Shown here piece by piece: positions 51,439-59,332 of a DNA stretch of 64,000 nucleotides; positions within the stretch are counted from its first letter, which is position 1; each line of letters begins with the position of its first letter. The notes below the pieces were generated by a model. The model saw nothing but the letters and a program-made list of their open reading frames with translations. It was not told where the DNA came from and ran no database searches. The stretch is from positions 38,005-102,004 of the forward strand of contig CAKOXX010000002.1 in NCBI GenBank assembly GCA_934130405.1. The letters are read 5' to 3'. The position numbers were made by a program, and so were the translations under genes. Source of the DNA: an uncultured Bacilli bacterium (GTDB lineage: Bacteria > Bacillota_I > Bacilli_A > RF39 > UBA660).

Positions 51439-51890
51439 TGAAAAAGGATAAAGCTAGTTTATTTGTAAAAAAATGTTTAAAATTATTTCATATAAAAGTA
51501 AATGCTAAACAAGAAAAGTTACTTATTCAAATATTTAAATTTGGGATAGTTGGTGGTATTGCTTTTGTAATAGATTATGTTTCTTTGATTGTTTGTAAAG
51601 AAGTTTTTCATCTTAACACGTTATTAGCTGCTGCTATTGCGTTTACTATTTCGGTTATTTATAATTACATTGCTAGTGTAAAATGGGTTTTTGATGTTAA
51701 TAAAGAAAAAAATGAAAAGACTAATTTTGTCATCTTTATTGTACTTAGTATCGTTGGTTTAATTATTACAGAGATAATTATGTGGTTTGGTACTGATGTA
51801 ATGAAGATTAGTTACCTAATAATTAAGATAGTAGCAACAGCAATAGTAATGGTATTTAACTTTATTACAAGAAAGATGTTTTTAGAATAG
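51438..51890 (+). CDS. GtrA-like flippase
   Basis: A 150-residue protein with four spans and the family start QIFKFGIVGGIAFVIDYVSL, followed by AFTISVIYNYIASVKWVF. GtrA proteins flip undecaprenyl-phosphate-linked sugars made by the GtrB-type enzyme, encoded just upstream. It is the last gene of the operon. Confidence 0.9.
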   Translation: MKKDKASLFVKKCLKLFHIKVNAKQEKLLIQIFKFGIVGGIAFVIDYVSLIVCKEVFHLNTLLAAAIAFTISVIYNYIASVKWVFDVNKEKNEKTNFVIFIVLSIVGLIITEIIMWFGTDVMKISYLIIKIVATAIVMVFNFITRKMFLE

Positions 51891-51914
51891 ACCTTGTTGG
51901 GTCTTTTTCTTTTA
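51888..51914 (+). terminator. Terminator of the polysaccharide operon
   Basis: AGACC pairs with GGTCT around TTGTTG, followed by TTTTCTTTT, overlapping the stop codon. Confidence 0.75.
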
Positions 51915-52007
51915 GTACGAAAAAAGTTGAAATTTTAGATAATTAAGTCAAATCTATGGTTAGTTTGCTTTGTTTATGATATAAATTAATTGAAAAAAAT
52001 TAAATTT

Positions 52008-52112
52008 ATACCAATTTTGCATTTTCGGTATAAAAAAATGGCCAATTTGTTAAATTCAACTACTAGAAATGCCATTTTCGGCAATTTTTATGTCTGAATT
52101 TGCAAAATTGCC
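52008..52112. repeat. AT-rich palindromic repeat block upstream of the second Rpn gene
   Basis: Contains TTTTGCATTTTCGGTAT, GCCATTTTCGGCAA and CTGAATTTGCAAAATT (52094-52109), the last identical to 4872-4887. The orientation relative to the Rpn gene is opposite to that of the first locus. There is no coding sequence in the 299-nt gap 51891-52189. Confidence 0.55.
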
Positions 52113-52189
52113 TGTTTGCACAATTAATATCTCCTTTGATATGATGACAGCGTCAACGTTGATTTACACCACAACTAAAGGAGGTCTTA

Positions 52190-53113
52190 ATGACAAAAGA
52201 AAAATTTATAATTCCCTTATATGATACAACTATTAAGTATTTGATTAAAAGTGAAAGAACTGGTCCAATAATTTTTAAATTAATCTATTCTTTAACAGGA
52301 ATTGACTTATCGGATTACATAATGATTGATCAAGAGTTAAATACTGGTAATAATAAAACTAAAGATTATCGTTTGGATTTTCTTTTTAAGAAAGGTAGGA
52401 CTTTAGTTAATTTAGAAATTAACTATGAACTTAGCGATTGGTCAAGGAGAAAAGGTTACAATTACTTATGGCGTTTAGCAGGAAGTGGTTATGGTACTGG
52501 TGGTAAGTATACCGAAAAGGAAGTAATTCATATTGCTATTAATAATGCTAGTTTTAAAGAAGATAAAAATGCTACTTTATTAAAATATCGCTTTAAAGAA
52601 GATGATTGTAACACAGTAATAACTGGTGTTAAAAGTTATGAGATTTATTTAAAGAACTATAGTGGTATCAAATATAATGGAAGTAATGAAATTGAAACTT
52701 TACTATCAATGTTAACAGCGACTAGTAAAGAAGAAATGAAAGAAATAGTAGGAAACTACAAGGAAGGAGAAATAATTATGAGTGAATTGGAAAAATTAGC
52801 TTTAAATGACGAGTTTAATATTTATTATGACCATGAAGCAATCTATAAGAAAGATCTTAATGAAAAATATGATGAAGGAAGAGAGTCTGGACTTGTTGAA
52901 GGACGAAAATCTGGCTTGGCTGAAGGACGAAAATCTGGCTTGGCTGAAGGACGAAAATCTGGCTTGGCTGAAGGACGAAAATCTGGTTTAGCTGAAGGTT
53001 CTAATAAAGAAAAACTAGCAATAGCTAAGTTAATGCTTCAAGGAAAAGAATCATTAGAGAAAATAGTCAAATATACAGGTTTAAGCATTAATCAATTGAA
53101 CACGCTTTTATAA
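52190..53113 (+). CDS. Rpn family PD-(D/E)XK nuclease with tandem-repeat linker
   Basis: A 307-residue nuclease. The N-terminal core has the catalytic pattern YRLDFLFKKGRTLVNLEINY, with Asp, and Glu two residues before Asn (Gln is more usual). From about residue 237 five tandem 8-residue units of the form RKSGLAEG form a spacer, encoded by near-identical 24-nt repeats (52881-52998). A helix-turn-helix-like tail follows (LMLQGKESLEKIVKYTGLSI). AAAGGAGG lies just before the ATG. A second strong ribosome site lies inside the gene before 52778. Rpn proteins are toxic DNases involved in phage defence and recombination. Confidence 0.87.
   Translation: MTKEKFIIPLYDTTIKYLIKSERTGPIIFKLIYSLTGIDLSDYIMIDQELNTGNNKTKDYRLDFLFKKGRTLVNLEINYELSDWSRRKGYNYLWRLAGSGYGTGGKYTEKEVIHIAINNASFKEDKNATLLKYRFKEDDCNTVITGVKSYEIYLKNYSGIKYNGSNEIETLLSMLTATSKEEMKEIVGNYKEGEIIMSELEKLALNDEFNIYYDHEAIYKKDLNEKYDEGRESGLVEGRKSGLAEGRKSGLAEGRKSGLAEGRKSGLAEGSNKEKLAIAKLMLQGKESLEKIVKYTGLSINQLNTLL
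52778..53113 (+). CDS. Intragenic small Rpn protein (RpnS-like), in frame with the full-length gene
   Basis: An in-frame ATG at 52778 (MSELEKLALNDEFN) is preceded by AAGGAGA with 7-nt spacing, as good as the site of any separate gene here. Its product would be the C-terminal 111 residues without the nuclease core. In enterobacterial Rpn genes such internal products bind and block the full-length toxin. The downstream paralogue at 53155 begins at exactly the matching residue, which strongly supports use of this start. Confidence 0.7.
   Translation: MSELEKLALNDEFNIYYDHEAIYKKDLNEKYDEGRESGLVEGRKSGLAEGRKSGLAEGRKSGLAEGRKSGLAEGSNKEKLAIAKLMLQGKESLEKIVKYTGLSINQLNTLL
52881..52998 (+). repeat. 24-nt tandem repeats inside the Rpn gene
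   Basis: About five units encoding (E/R)(S/K)SGL(V/A)EG. Three consecutive units share GGACGAAAATCTGGCTTGGC exactly. Multiples of 24 nt keep the frame, so unit gain or loss changes linker length without a frameshift. Confidence 0.85.
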
Positions 53114-53154
53114 TTTAAATAATTATTTGATTTTTTAGAAAAGGAGAGGTAATT

Positions 53155-53409
53155 GTGGATGAATTAAATATAAATGATGAGTTTAATATTTATTATGATC
53201 ATGAAGCAATCTATAAGAAAGATCTTAATGAAAAATATGATGAAGGAAGAGAGTCTGGACTTGCCGAAGGACGAAAATCTGGTTTAGCTGAAGGTTCTAA
53301 TAAAGAAAAACTAGCAATAGCTAAGTTAATGCTTCAAGGAAAAGAATCATTAGACAAAATAGTCAAATATACGGGTTTAAGTATAAATCAGTTGAATACA
53401 CTTTTGTAA
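53155..53409 (+). CDS. Free-standing RpnS-like small protein, candidate antitoxin
   Basis: An 84-residue protein starting at GTG with AGGAGAGG upstream, 41 nt after the Rpn stop. From NDEFNIYYDHEAIYKKDLNE to the end it is almost identical to the C-terminal part of the Rpn protein, with two repeat units instead of five. It begins where the intragenic start of that gene lies (MDELNINDEFN against MSELEKLALNDEFN). It has no nuclease core. Its intact frame and own ribosome site argue that it is made, most simply as an inhibitor of the nuclease. A decay product of a duplication is the alternative. Confidence 0.75.
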   Translation: MDELNINDEFNIYYDHEAIYKKDLNEKYDEGRESGLAEGRKSGLAEGSNKEKLAIAKLMLQGKESLDKIVKYTGLSINQLNTLL

Positions 53410-53432
53410 AAGAGATGAATAATCTCTTTTTG
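53408..53432 (+). terminator. Terminator of the Rpn locus
   Basis: AAAAGAGAT pairs with ATCTCTTTT around GAATA, overlapping the stop codon, and runs into TTTG. Confidence 0.8.
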
Positions 53433-53517
53433 TTTATAAATAAGTATCTTAATTTAACAATGCCTTTCCTTTTCAGTTAAAAAACGTTATAATAAGAAAC
53501 GAAAGGAATTGAGGTCA

Positions 53518-53811
53518 ATGGATAAGTTAACAAAAGAAGAAGTAAATCATATTGCTCATCTTGCACGTATTGGTATGAGTGATAGTGATGTAGAAATTTT
53601 TCAAGTTGAATTAAAAAAACTATTAGATGAAGTATCTAAAATTACAGATATAAAAGGTTATGATGATGAAATAATGTTTACTCCAAGTGAAAATAAAGCT
53701 ACAATGCGAGAAGACATTGAAGGAGAAATGTTAAGTGCTAAAGAAGCTTTAGCTAATGCTCCAAAGAAAAATGGAAATTTTGTGGAAGTGCCGGTGATGA
53801 TTAATGAATAG
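53518..53811 (+). CDS. gatC: Asp/Glu-tRNA amidotransferase subunit C
   Basis: GatC stabilises the GatA-GatB complex that converts Glu-tRNA(Gln) and/or Asp-tRNA(Asn) to the amidated forms. The 97-residue protein starts LTKEEVNHIAHLARIGMSDS and contains ITDIKGYDDEIMFTPSENKA, LREDI-like and FVEVPVMINE segments typical of the family. The ATG at 53518 has GAGG upstream; an in-frame TTG at 53509 is less likely. A TATAAT box lies at 53488-53493. It overlaps gatA by 8 nt. Confidence 0.93.
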   Translation: MDKLTKEEVNHIAHLARIGMSDSDVEIFQVELKKLLDEVSKITDIKGYDDEIMFTPSENKATMREDIEGEMLSAKEALANAPKKNGNFVEVPVMINE

Positions 53812-55225
53812 ATATTTAGATTTAAGCTTAGAAGAAATTCACAATTTATTAGTAGAGAAGACTATAACACCAGTAGATTTAGTTAAAGAATCTCTTGCAA
53901 GAATAGAAGAAAATAAAGACTTAAATGCTTTTATCACAATTAATGAAAAAGCTATTGAAGAAGCCGAAACTTTAGGAGAAGTTGAGAAAGATAACTTATT
54001 TTTTGGTATTCCCATTGCTATTAAAGATAATATTGTAACTAAAGATTTAAGAACTACTTGCGCATCAAAAATGCTAGAAAATTTTATTCCTATTTATGAT
54101 GCTACTGTTATTTCTAAAATAAAAGCTGCCAAGATGATTATCGTTGGAAAAACTAATATGGATGAGTTTGCCATGGGTTCTACTAGTAGAACAAGCTATT
54201 TTGGCGCTCCTAAAAATCCATTTGATAAAACATTAATAGCTGGCGGTTCATCAGGTGGAAGTGCAGCTTGTGTTGCTAGTAATGAAACATTTTTAGCTCT
54301 TGGAAGTGATACCGGTGGAAGTATTCGCCAACCAGCTAGTTATACAGGAATAGTAGGAATGAAACCAACTTATGGAAGAATTTCTCGTTATGGTTTAGTA
54401 GCTTTTGCATCAAGTCTTGACCAAATAGGTCCAATGACCAGAAACGTTTATGAAAATGCAAGCTTACTAAATGTCTTAGTAGGTGAAGACGATAAAGACT
54501 TAACTAGTGCTGTTAAAGAAAAAGAAGACTTTAGAAGAAAAATGAATACACCAGTAAAAGGCTTAAAAGTAGCAGTACCAAACTATTTTATGAGTGATAT
54601 CGTATCAGATGAAATAAGAACAGGTATTAAAGATGTTATTAAATTCTTAGAAGAAAATGGTGTAACAGTTGATTATGTTGATATGAAATATTTAGACCAA
54701 GCGGTAACTTTATATCAAGTAATTGCTATGGGAGAAGCAAGTAGTAACTTAGCAAGATTTGATGGTGTAAGATATGGATACCGTAGTGCTAACTATGAAA
54801 ATCTTGAAGAAATGTATTTAAAAACAAGACAAGAAGGCTTTGGTAGAGAAGTTAAACGTCGTATTATGGTAGGAAGTTATCTTCTAAGTGGTGCTAATGC
54901 TAAAGTTTACTATGATAAAGCATTGTCTATTCGTGATGATATAAAGAAAGAATTTGATAAAGTATTTGCAAGTTATGATTTAGTAATCGGTCCTGTTACA
55001 ACGACTACAGCTTATAGTCTAGATAGTGATATGTCCGATCCAATGAAATCTTTCTTAGATGATGTTTTAGTAATACCAGTTAATATGGCAGGTCTACCTG
55101 GACTTTCTCTTCCAGTAGCAAAGAAAGGTACTAAACCTTATGGTCTACATATAATTGGTAATAGTTTTGATGAAGCTACTATCTATCAATTAGCAGCCTT
55201 TATAGAAGGGGGATATCAAAGATGA
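53804..55225 (+). CDS. gatA: Asp/Glu-tRNA amidotransferase subunit A
   Basis: GatA is the amidase-signature subunit that releases ammonia from glutamine. The Ser-Ser-Lys triad is visible: Lys in FFGIPIAIKDNI, and the serines in LIAGGSSGGSAACVA and LGSDTGGSIRQPASYTGI. VGKTNMDEFAMGSTSRTSYF is characteristic of GatA. At 473 residues it has normal length. It overlaps gatC by 8 nt and gatB by 4 nt, so the three are one operon. Confidence 0.97.
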   Translation: MNRYLDLSLEEIHNLLVEKTITPVDLVKESLARIEENKDLNAFITINEKAIEEAETLGEVEKDNLFFGIPIAIKDNIVTKDLRTTCASKMLENFIPIYDATVISKIKAAKMIIVGKTNMDEFAMGSTSRTSYFGAPKNPFDKTLIAGGSSGGSAACVASNETFLALGSDTGGSIRQPASYTGIVGMKPTYGRISRYGLVAFASSLDQIGPMTRNVYENASLLNVLVGEDDKDLTSAVKEKEDFRRKMNTPVKGLKVAVPNYFMSDIVSDEIRTGIKDVIKFLEENGVTVDYVDMKYLDQAVTLYQVIAMGEASSNLARFDGVRYGYRSANYENLEEMYLKTRQEGFGREVKRRIMVGSYLLSGANAKVYYDKALSIRDDIKKEFDKVFASYDLVIGPVTTTTAYSLDSDMSDPMKSFLDDVLVIPVNMAGLPGLSLPVAKKGTKPYGLHIIGNSFDEATIYQLAAFIEGGYQR

Positions 55226-56640
55226 GTGAATATAAAGCAACAATAGGTATTGAAGTTCACGTCGAAGTAAAGAGTAATACCAAGTTATTTTCAAATAGTA
55301 AAAATACTTATGGAATGCCAACCAATACTTGTGTTAATCCTATTGATTTAGGTTATCCAGGAACACTTCCTACTTTGAACAAAGAAGTAATAAGACAAGG
55401 TATTAAAGCTTGTAAAGTTCTACATTGTGATATTTCCAAAGTAATGCACTTTGACCGTAAGAACTATTTTTATCCAGATAATCCGAAAAACTATCAGATT
55501 ACTCAGAATAGAACACCAATCGGACGAAACGGTTACATTGAAATAGAAGTAGATGGTCAAAAGAAAAAAATCGAAATCGAAGAAATGCATATCGAAGAAG
55601 ATACTTGTAAAAGTGCTCACCGTGGTGAAATTAGTTTATTAGATTTCAATAGAGCAGGGGTACCTTTAATTGAAATAGTTACAAAACCTTGTATTAGTAG
55701 TAGTGAAGAAGCGATGAAGTATCTAGAAAAATTAAAAGAGACTCTTTTCTATGCTAATATATCTGATTGTAAGATGGAAGAAGGAAGTATGCGTTGTGAT
55801 GCAAATGTTTCTATTTCTAAGACCGATACTTTAGGCGTTAAAACAGAAATTAAAAATATTGGTTCTATTCATAATGTCGGACTTAGTATTGATAAAGAAA
55901 TAGCAAGACATAAAGAATTACTTGAAAAAGGCGAAACTTTACAAGTAGAAACCAGAAGATTTGATAGTAAAAAGAATGATACTGTTTTAATGCGTGTTAA
56001 AGAAACTGGTAATGATTATCGTTATTTCCCAGAACCAGATATTCCCTATCTTTATCTAGCAGATGAAATGATTGAGGAAGCAATAAAAGAAATACCATTA
56101 CTTCCTGATGAATTAAGAAGTCTATATAAAGAAAAGGGTATTAAGGAAAGTCAGATAGAAAAATTAATTTCTAATCGTAGTTTTTCTTCGTTCTTTACCG
56201 AGTTAATAAAAGAAGATACTGATTATAAAATAGCTGCTAATCTATTATTAGGAGATATTGCTTCTTATTTAAATAGAACAAGAAAAGATTTAGGTGATAC
56301 TACAATTACTGTTAAAAGATTAGTTAGTTTAATCGCTCATCTTTCAGATGGAAGTTTATCAATGAATAACATTAAAGATTTAATAGATACTTTCTTAGAA
56401 ACAGATAAATCCGTTGAAGAAATAATGAAAGAAAAGAATATTCAAAACATTAAAGATGATTCTTTAATTAAAGATATTATTGCAAGAGTAATTGCTAATA
56501 ATGAAGAAAGTGTAAATGATTATAAGTCAGGACACGATAGAGCTTTAAAATATTTAATGGGTCAAGTGATGAAAGAGTCTAAAGGACAAGTTAATCCGTC
56601 ACTTGCCAACAAACTATTACAAGAAGAATTAGAAAAATAA
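55222..56640 (+). CDS. gatB: Asp/Glu-tRNA amidotransferase subunit B
   Basis: GatB binds the misacylated tRNA and performs the kinase and transamidation steps. Key blocks are ATIGIEVHVEVKSNTKLFSN, MHFDRKNYFYPDNPKNYQIT, HIEEDTCKS and the C-terminal YqeY-like tail (DRALKYLMGQVMKESKGQVN). At 472 residues it has normal length. The start overlaps the gatA stop (ATGA) and has GGGGG upstream. Confidence 0.97.
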   Translation: MSEYKATIGIEVHVEVKSNTKLFSNSKNTYGMPTNTCVNPIDLGYPGTLPTLNKEVIRQGIKACKVLHCDISKVMHFDRKNYFYPDNPKNYQITQNRTPIGRNGYIEIEVDGQKKKIEIEEMHIEEDTCKSAHRGEISLLDFNRAGVPLIEIVTKPCISSSEEAMKYLEKLKETLFYANISDCKMEEGSMRCDANVSISKTDTLGVKTEIKNIGSIHNVGLSIDKEIARHKELLEKGETLQVETRRFDSKKNDTVLMRVKETGNDYRYFPEPDIPYLYLADEMIEEAIKEIPLLPDELRSLYKEKGIKESQIEKLISNRSFSSFFTELIKEDTDYKIAANLLLGDIASYLNRTRKDLGDTTITVKRLVSLIAHLSDGSLSMNNIKDLIDTFLETDKSVEEIMKEKNIQNIKDDSLIKDIIARVIANNEESVNDYKSGHDRALKYLMGQVMKESKGQVNPSLANKLLQEELEK

Positions 56641-56647
56641 TAAATAT

Positions 56648-56673
56648 AAGTGCTTCAGTAATGGCACTTTTTA
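56648..56673 (+). terminator. Terminator of gatCAB
   Basis: AAGTGC pairs with GCACTT around a 10-nt loop, followed by TTTT. Confidence 0.75.
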
Positions 56674-56755
56674 TATTGCCTTTTCTAGATAATAAAAAGG
56701 AAATACTTAAAATAATACAACTTATTACCGTAACTTTATGTGAACTATTTTAGAA

Positions 56756-56784
56756 TTGCTACTTTCTAAAACGTATTGTATAAT
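56756..56784 (+). promoter_or_regulatory. Promoter of the 56.8-60.2 kb operon
   Basis: -35 TTGCTA (56756-56761), a 17-nt spacer and -10 TATAAT (56779-56784). Confidence 0.7.
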
Positions 56785-56805
56785 ATATAGTAGGATGTGA
56801 ATTAA

Positions 56806-57270
56806 ATGAAGAACTTAGGAAAATTTTTAAAGAAAAATAAAATGACAGTAATAGTAATAATTTGCTGTTTAGCTTTAACAATAATTCTTTTCGCTTTAAA
56901 GTTAACTTTCTTCCCTAATGAAGCAAAAGCAATTTATGGCGATAGACTAGATGGTTTAAGTGAAGCTAAAATTAAAAATAGTGATTTAGAGCAGATTGAA
57001 TCTAATTTAAAAGAAAAAGATGGGGTTGAAAAAATATCAACTTCTACTTCAGGAAGAATTTTAAATGTTATTATCACGGTAAAAGATGATGTTTCATTAG
57101 AAAGTGTTAAGTCATTTCCTGACGAGGTAGATAAAGCTTTAGATGATGATCAAAAGAAAGCTTATGATGTACAAGTATTTATCAAGAAAAATAAAGAAGA
57201 TGATAAATTTCCTGTTATAGCATATCGTCATCAAGGTGGAGACCATTATTCTTTTACAAAAGATAGATAG
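56806..57270 (+). CDS. Single-span membrane protein of unknown function
   Basis: A 154-residue protein: a basic N-terminus, one span (MTVIVIICCLALTIILFALK) and an extracytoplasmic domain of about 115 residues. Its core (VEKISTSTSGRILNVIITVK, then LDDDQKKAYDVQVFIKK) reads like a small alpha-beta sandwich. I do not recognise it. AGGATG precedes the ATG and it starts a three-gene operon, with 8-nt gaps before the sensor and then the YihY gene, so it may act with that sensor. Confidence 0.6.
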   Translation: MKNLGKFLKKNKMTVIVIICCLALTIILFALKLTFFPNEAKAIYGDRLDGLSEAKIKNSDLEQIESNLKEKDGVEKISTSTSGRILNVIITVKDDVSLESVKSFPDEVDKALDDDQKKAYDVQVFIKKNKEDDKFPVIAYRHQGGDHYSFTKDR

Positions 57271-57278
57271 GAGTTATT

Positions 57279-59324
57279 ATGAAGAAAAAATTATTTTTTC
57301 TAATACCCATAATAATTGTCTTTTCTGTCTTTGTGGGAGTTTATTCCTATTATAATAAACAGGATGCTAAAAACTCTTTAACAGTAACAGAAAAGAAATG
57401 GGTTGAAGAAAATAAAAGTAAAGTTATAGACTTCTCCGTAATTAATGATTATCCCTTATATGGTTTAAATGGAGAAGGGGTGTTCTTTAACTTTTTAACA
57501 GATTTTGAACAAGATGTTGGCTTAGAATTTAATAAAGTATCATATTTAAAAGAAGAAACAACTAACTCTAAGGGTTATAGTTTTAGAGTATTAGATAATG
57601 ATACAAAATTAACAAAGAATGATTTATTATTATTTAACGATGGTTATATTGCTTTAGGAAGAGAATATCAAAGAATTAATCATATTTCGGATATGAAGAA
57701 TATTACTTTCGGAGTATTAAAAAATGATGCTTCTGATATAAGTTACTATTTAAAATCAGGTAGTAACTTAGTATATAAATCATACGATAGTGTTGATGCT
57801 TTATTTACAGCACTTGATAGTAATGAAGTTAATATGATTATTATTCCTAATATAATGTATTTAAATAAAACTATTGGTAAAAAAGAATATATAATAAACT
57901 ACTACTTTACAGAGATGAAGAAACAAGTTGTGTTAACACTAGCAGAAGATAATTATAAAGTAAATACAATTATTAAAAAATACTATAAGAAATGGAAAAG
58001 TAGTGAATATGTAGACGAGTATAATCAAGCCTATTTAGATTACTACATGAAAGAAAATAACATTTCTAGTAAAACTAAAGCAGATTTAATCTCTAAAAAC
58101 TATGTTTATGGTTATGTAGAAAATTCACCATACGAAGTAGATATAGATGGTAAAGTAGCTGGTATTGCTGGTGAATATATTAACCGAATAGAAAGACTTA
58201 TGGATATTGATTTTACTTTTAAAAAATATCCATCTGTAGAAGCTTTAAAGAAAGCTATCAAGAAAAATGATGTTGATATTTATTTTGATTACTATGGAAT
58301 AAGTAATACAAGTTCTAATTACTTGTCAACATTATCAACCTTTGTTGAAGACTATGTCGTTTTAGGAAAACAAAGTAACAGTCAAGTTGTCAGCTCTTTT
58401 GAAAGTTTGAAAGGTGAAAACCTAGCAATGCTTGATAATAATTCTTTATATGATTACTTTAAAAATAGTAGTAGAAGTAAAATAACTACTTATAAAGATA
58501 TTGATAGCTTAATAAAAAGAGCAAATGATAAATTAGTAGTGGTTGATAAAGAAGTATATTATCGTTATCAACATTCTAAATTTAAAGACTATGTTATTAT
58601 TTATACTGATACAATGATGAATGACTATAAGTTTATGGTTAAAAAAGAAAACAACGCTTTCTATAATTTATTTAACTATATAATAAGTACTAATTCATAT
58701 TATAATTATCGTAATGCAGGACTTATTGATATTGAAAGGTCAGTTGTTGAAAGAAGTAGTTTCTCACAATTATTCTTCTTAATATTAATGTTAATCTTTA
58801 TACCACTTATCGCTTTAGTAATTTTCTTTATCTATGCTAAAGAAAAGAAGAAAGTTAAAAAAGTCAAGAAGGAAGATAGACATAAATATACAGACTTATT
58901 AACAGGACTTAAGAATAGAAACTTCTTAAATAAGAAAGTTCCAGAGTGGGAAGCTAGTAAAGTATATCCACAAGCAATAGTAATGATTGATTTAAATAAT
59001 ATTAAATACATCAATGATAATTATGGTCATGAAGAAGGCGATAATGTTATCATCAAAGCTGCTTCTGTTCTTGTTAATTCGCAACTAGAAAATACTGAAA
59101 TTATTAGAACAGATGGAAATGAGTTCTTAATCTATTTAGTTGGGTACAGTGAAAAACAAGTTGCAACTTATGCACTAAAATTAGAAAAAGAAATGAAATC
59201 ACTTCCACATGAATTTGGCGCTTGTGTTGGTTATAGTATGATTTTTGATGAGATTAAAAGTTTAGATGATGCTATTAATGAAGCAACATTAGAAATGATG
59301 ACTAAGAAACAGAACTTAAAATAG
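57279..59324 (+). CDS. Membrane sensor with two binding-protein domains and a degenerate GGDEF domain
   Basis: A 681-residue protein. After an N-terminal span come two tandem segments like family 3 solute-binding proteins: residues about 40-240 (FGVLKNDASDISYYLKSGS) and 255-480 (YVYGYVENSPYEVDIDGKVA, then DIYFDYYGI). A span at about 495-520 precedes a GGDEF-type domain (YTDLLTGLKNRNFLNKK, VMIDLNNIKYINDNYGHEEG). The signature loop reads RTDGNEF instead of GG(D/E)EF, so diguanylate cyclase activity is doubtful. It may bind a nucleotide or signal by another route. No other c-di-GMP gene is in the window. Confidence 0.8.
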   Translation: MKKKLFFLIPIIIVFSVFVGVYSYYNKQDAKNSLTVTEKKWVEENKSKVIDFSVINDYPLYGLNGEGVFFNFLTDFEQDVGLEFNKVSYLKEETTNSKGYSFRVLDNDTKLTKNDLLLFNDGYIALGREYQRINHISDMKNITFGVLKNDASDISYYLKSGSNLVYKSYDSVDALFTALDSNEVNMIIIPNIMYLNKTIGKKEYIINYYFTEMKKQVVLTLAEDNYKVNTIIKKYYKKWKSSEYVDEYNQAYLDYYMKENNISSKTKADLISKNYVYGYVENSPYEVDIDGKVAGIAGEYINRIERLMDIDFTFKKYPSVEALKKAIKKNDVDIYFDYYGISNTSSNYLSTLSTFVEDYVVLGKQSNSQVVSSFESLKGENLAMLDNNSLYDYFKNSSRSKITTYKDIDSLIKRANDKLVVVDKEVYYRYQHSKFKDYVIIYTDTMMNDYKFMVKKENNAFYNLFNYIISTNSYYNYRNAGLIDIERSVVERSSFSQLFFLILMLIFIPLIALVIFFIYAKEKKKVKKVKKEDRHKYTDLLTGLKNRNFLNKKVPEWEASKVYPQAIVMIDLNNIKYINDNYGHEEGDNVIIKAASVLVNSQLENTEIIRTDGNEFLIYLVGYSEKQVATYALKLEKEMKSLPHEFGACVGYSMIFDEIKSLDDAINEATLEMMTKKQNLK

Positions 59325-59332
59325 GAGGAAGT

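Noticed and set aside
52806..52991. A 61-codon forward frame through the Rpn repeats
   Set aside because: It is a shadow frame created by the 24-nt repeats. The main frame is conserved in the paralogue at 53155, and this one is not.
52881..52998. CRISPR-like array
   Set aside because: The repeats are contiguous without spacers, keep an open reading frame and encode an 8-residue unit. No cas gene is present.
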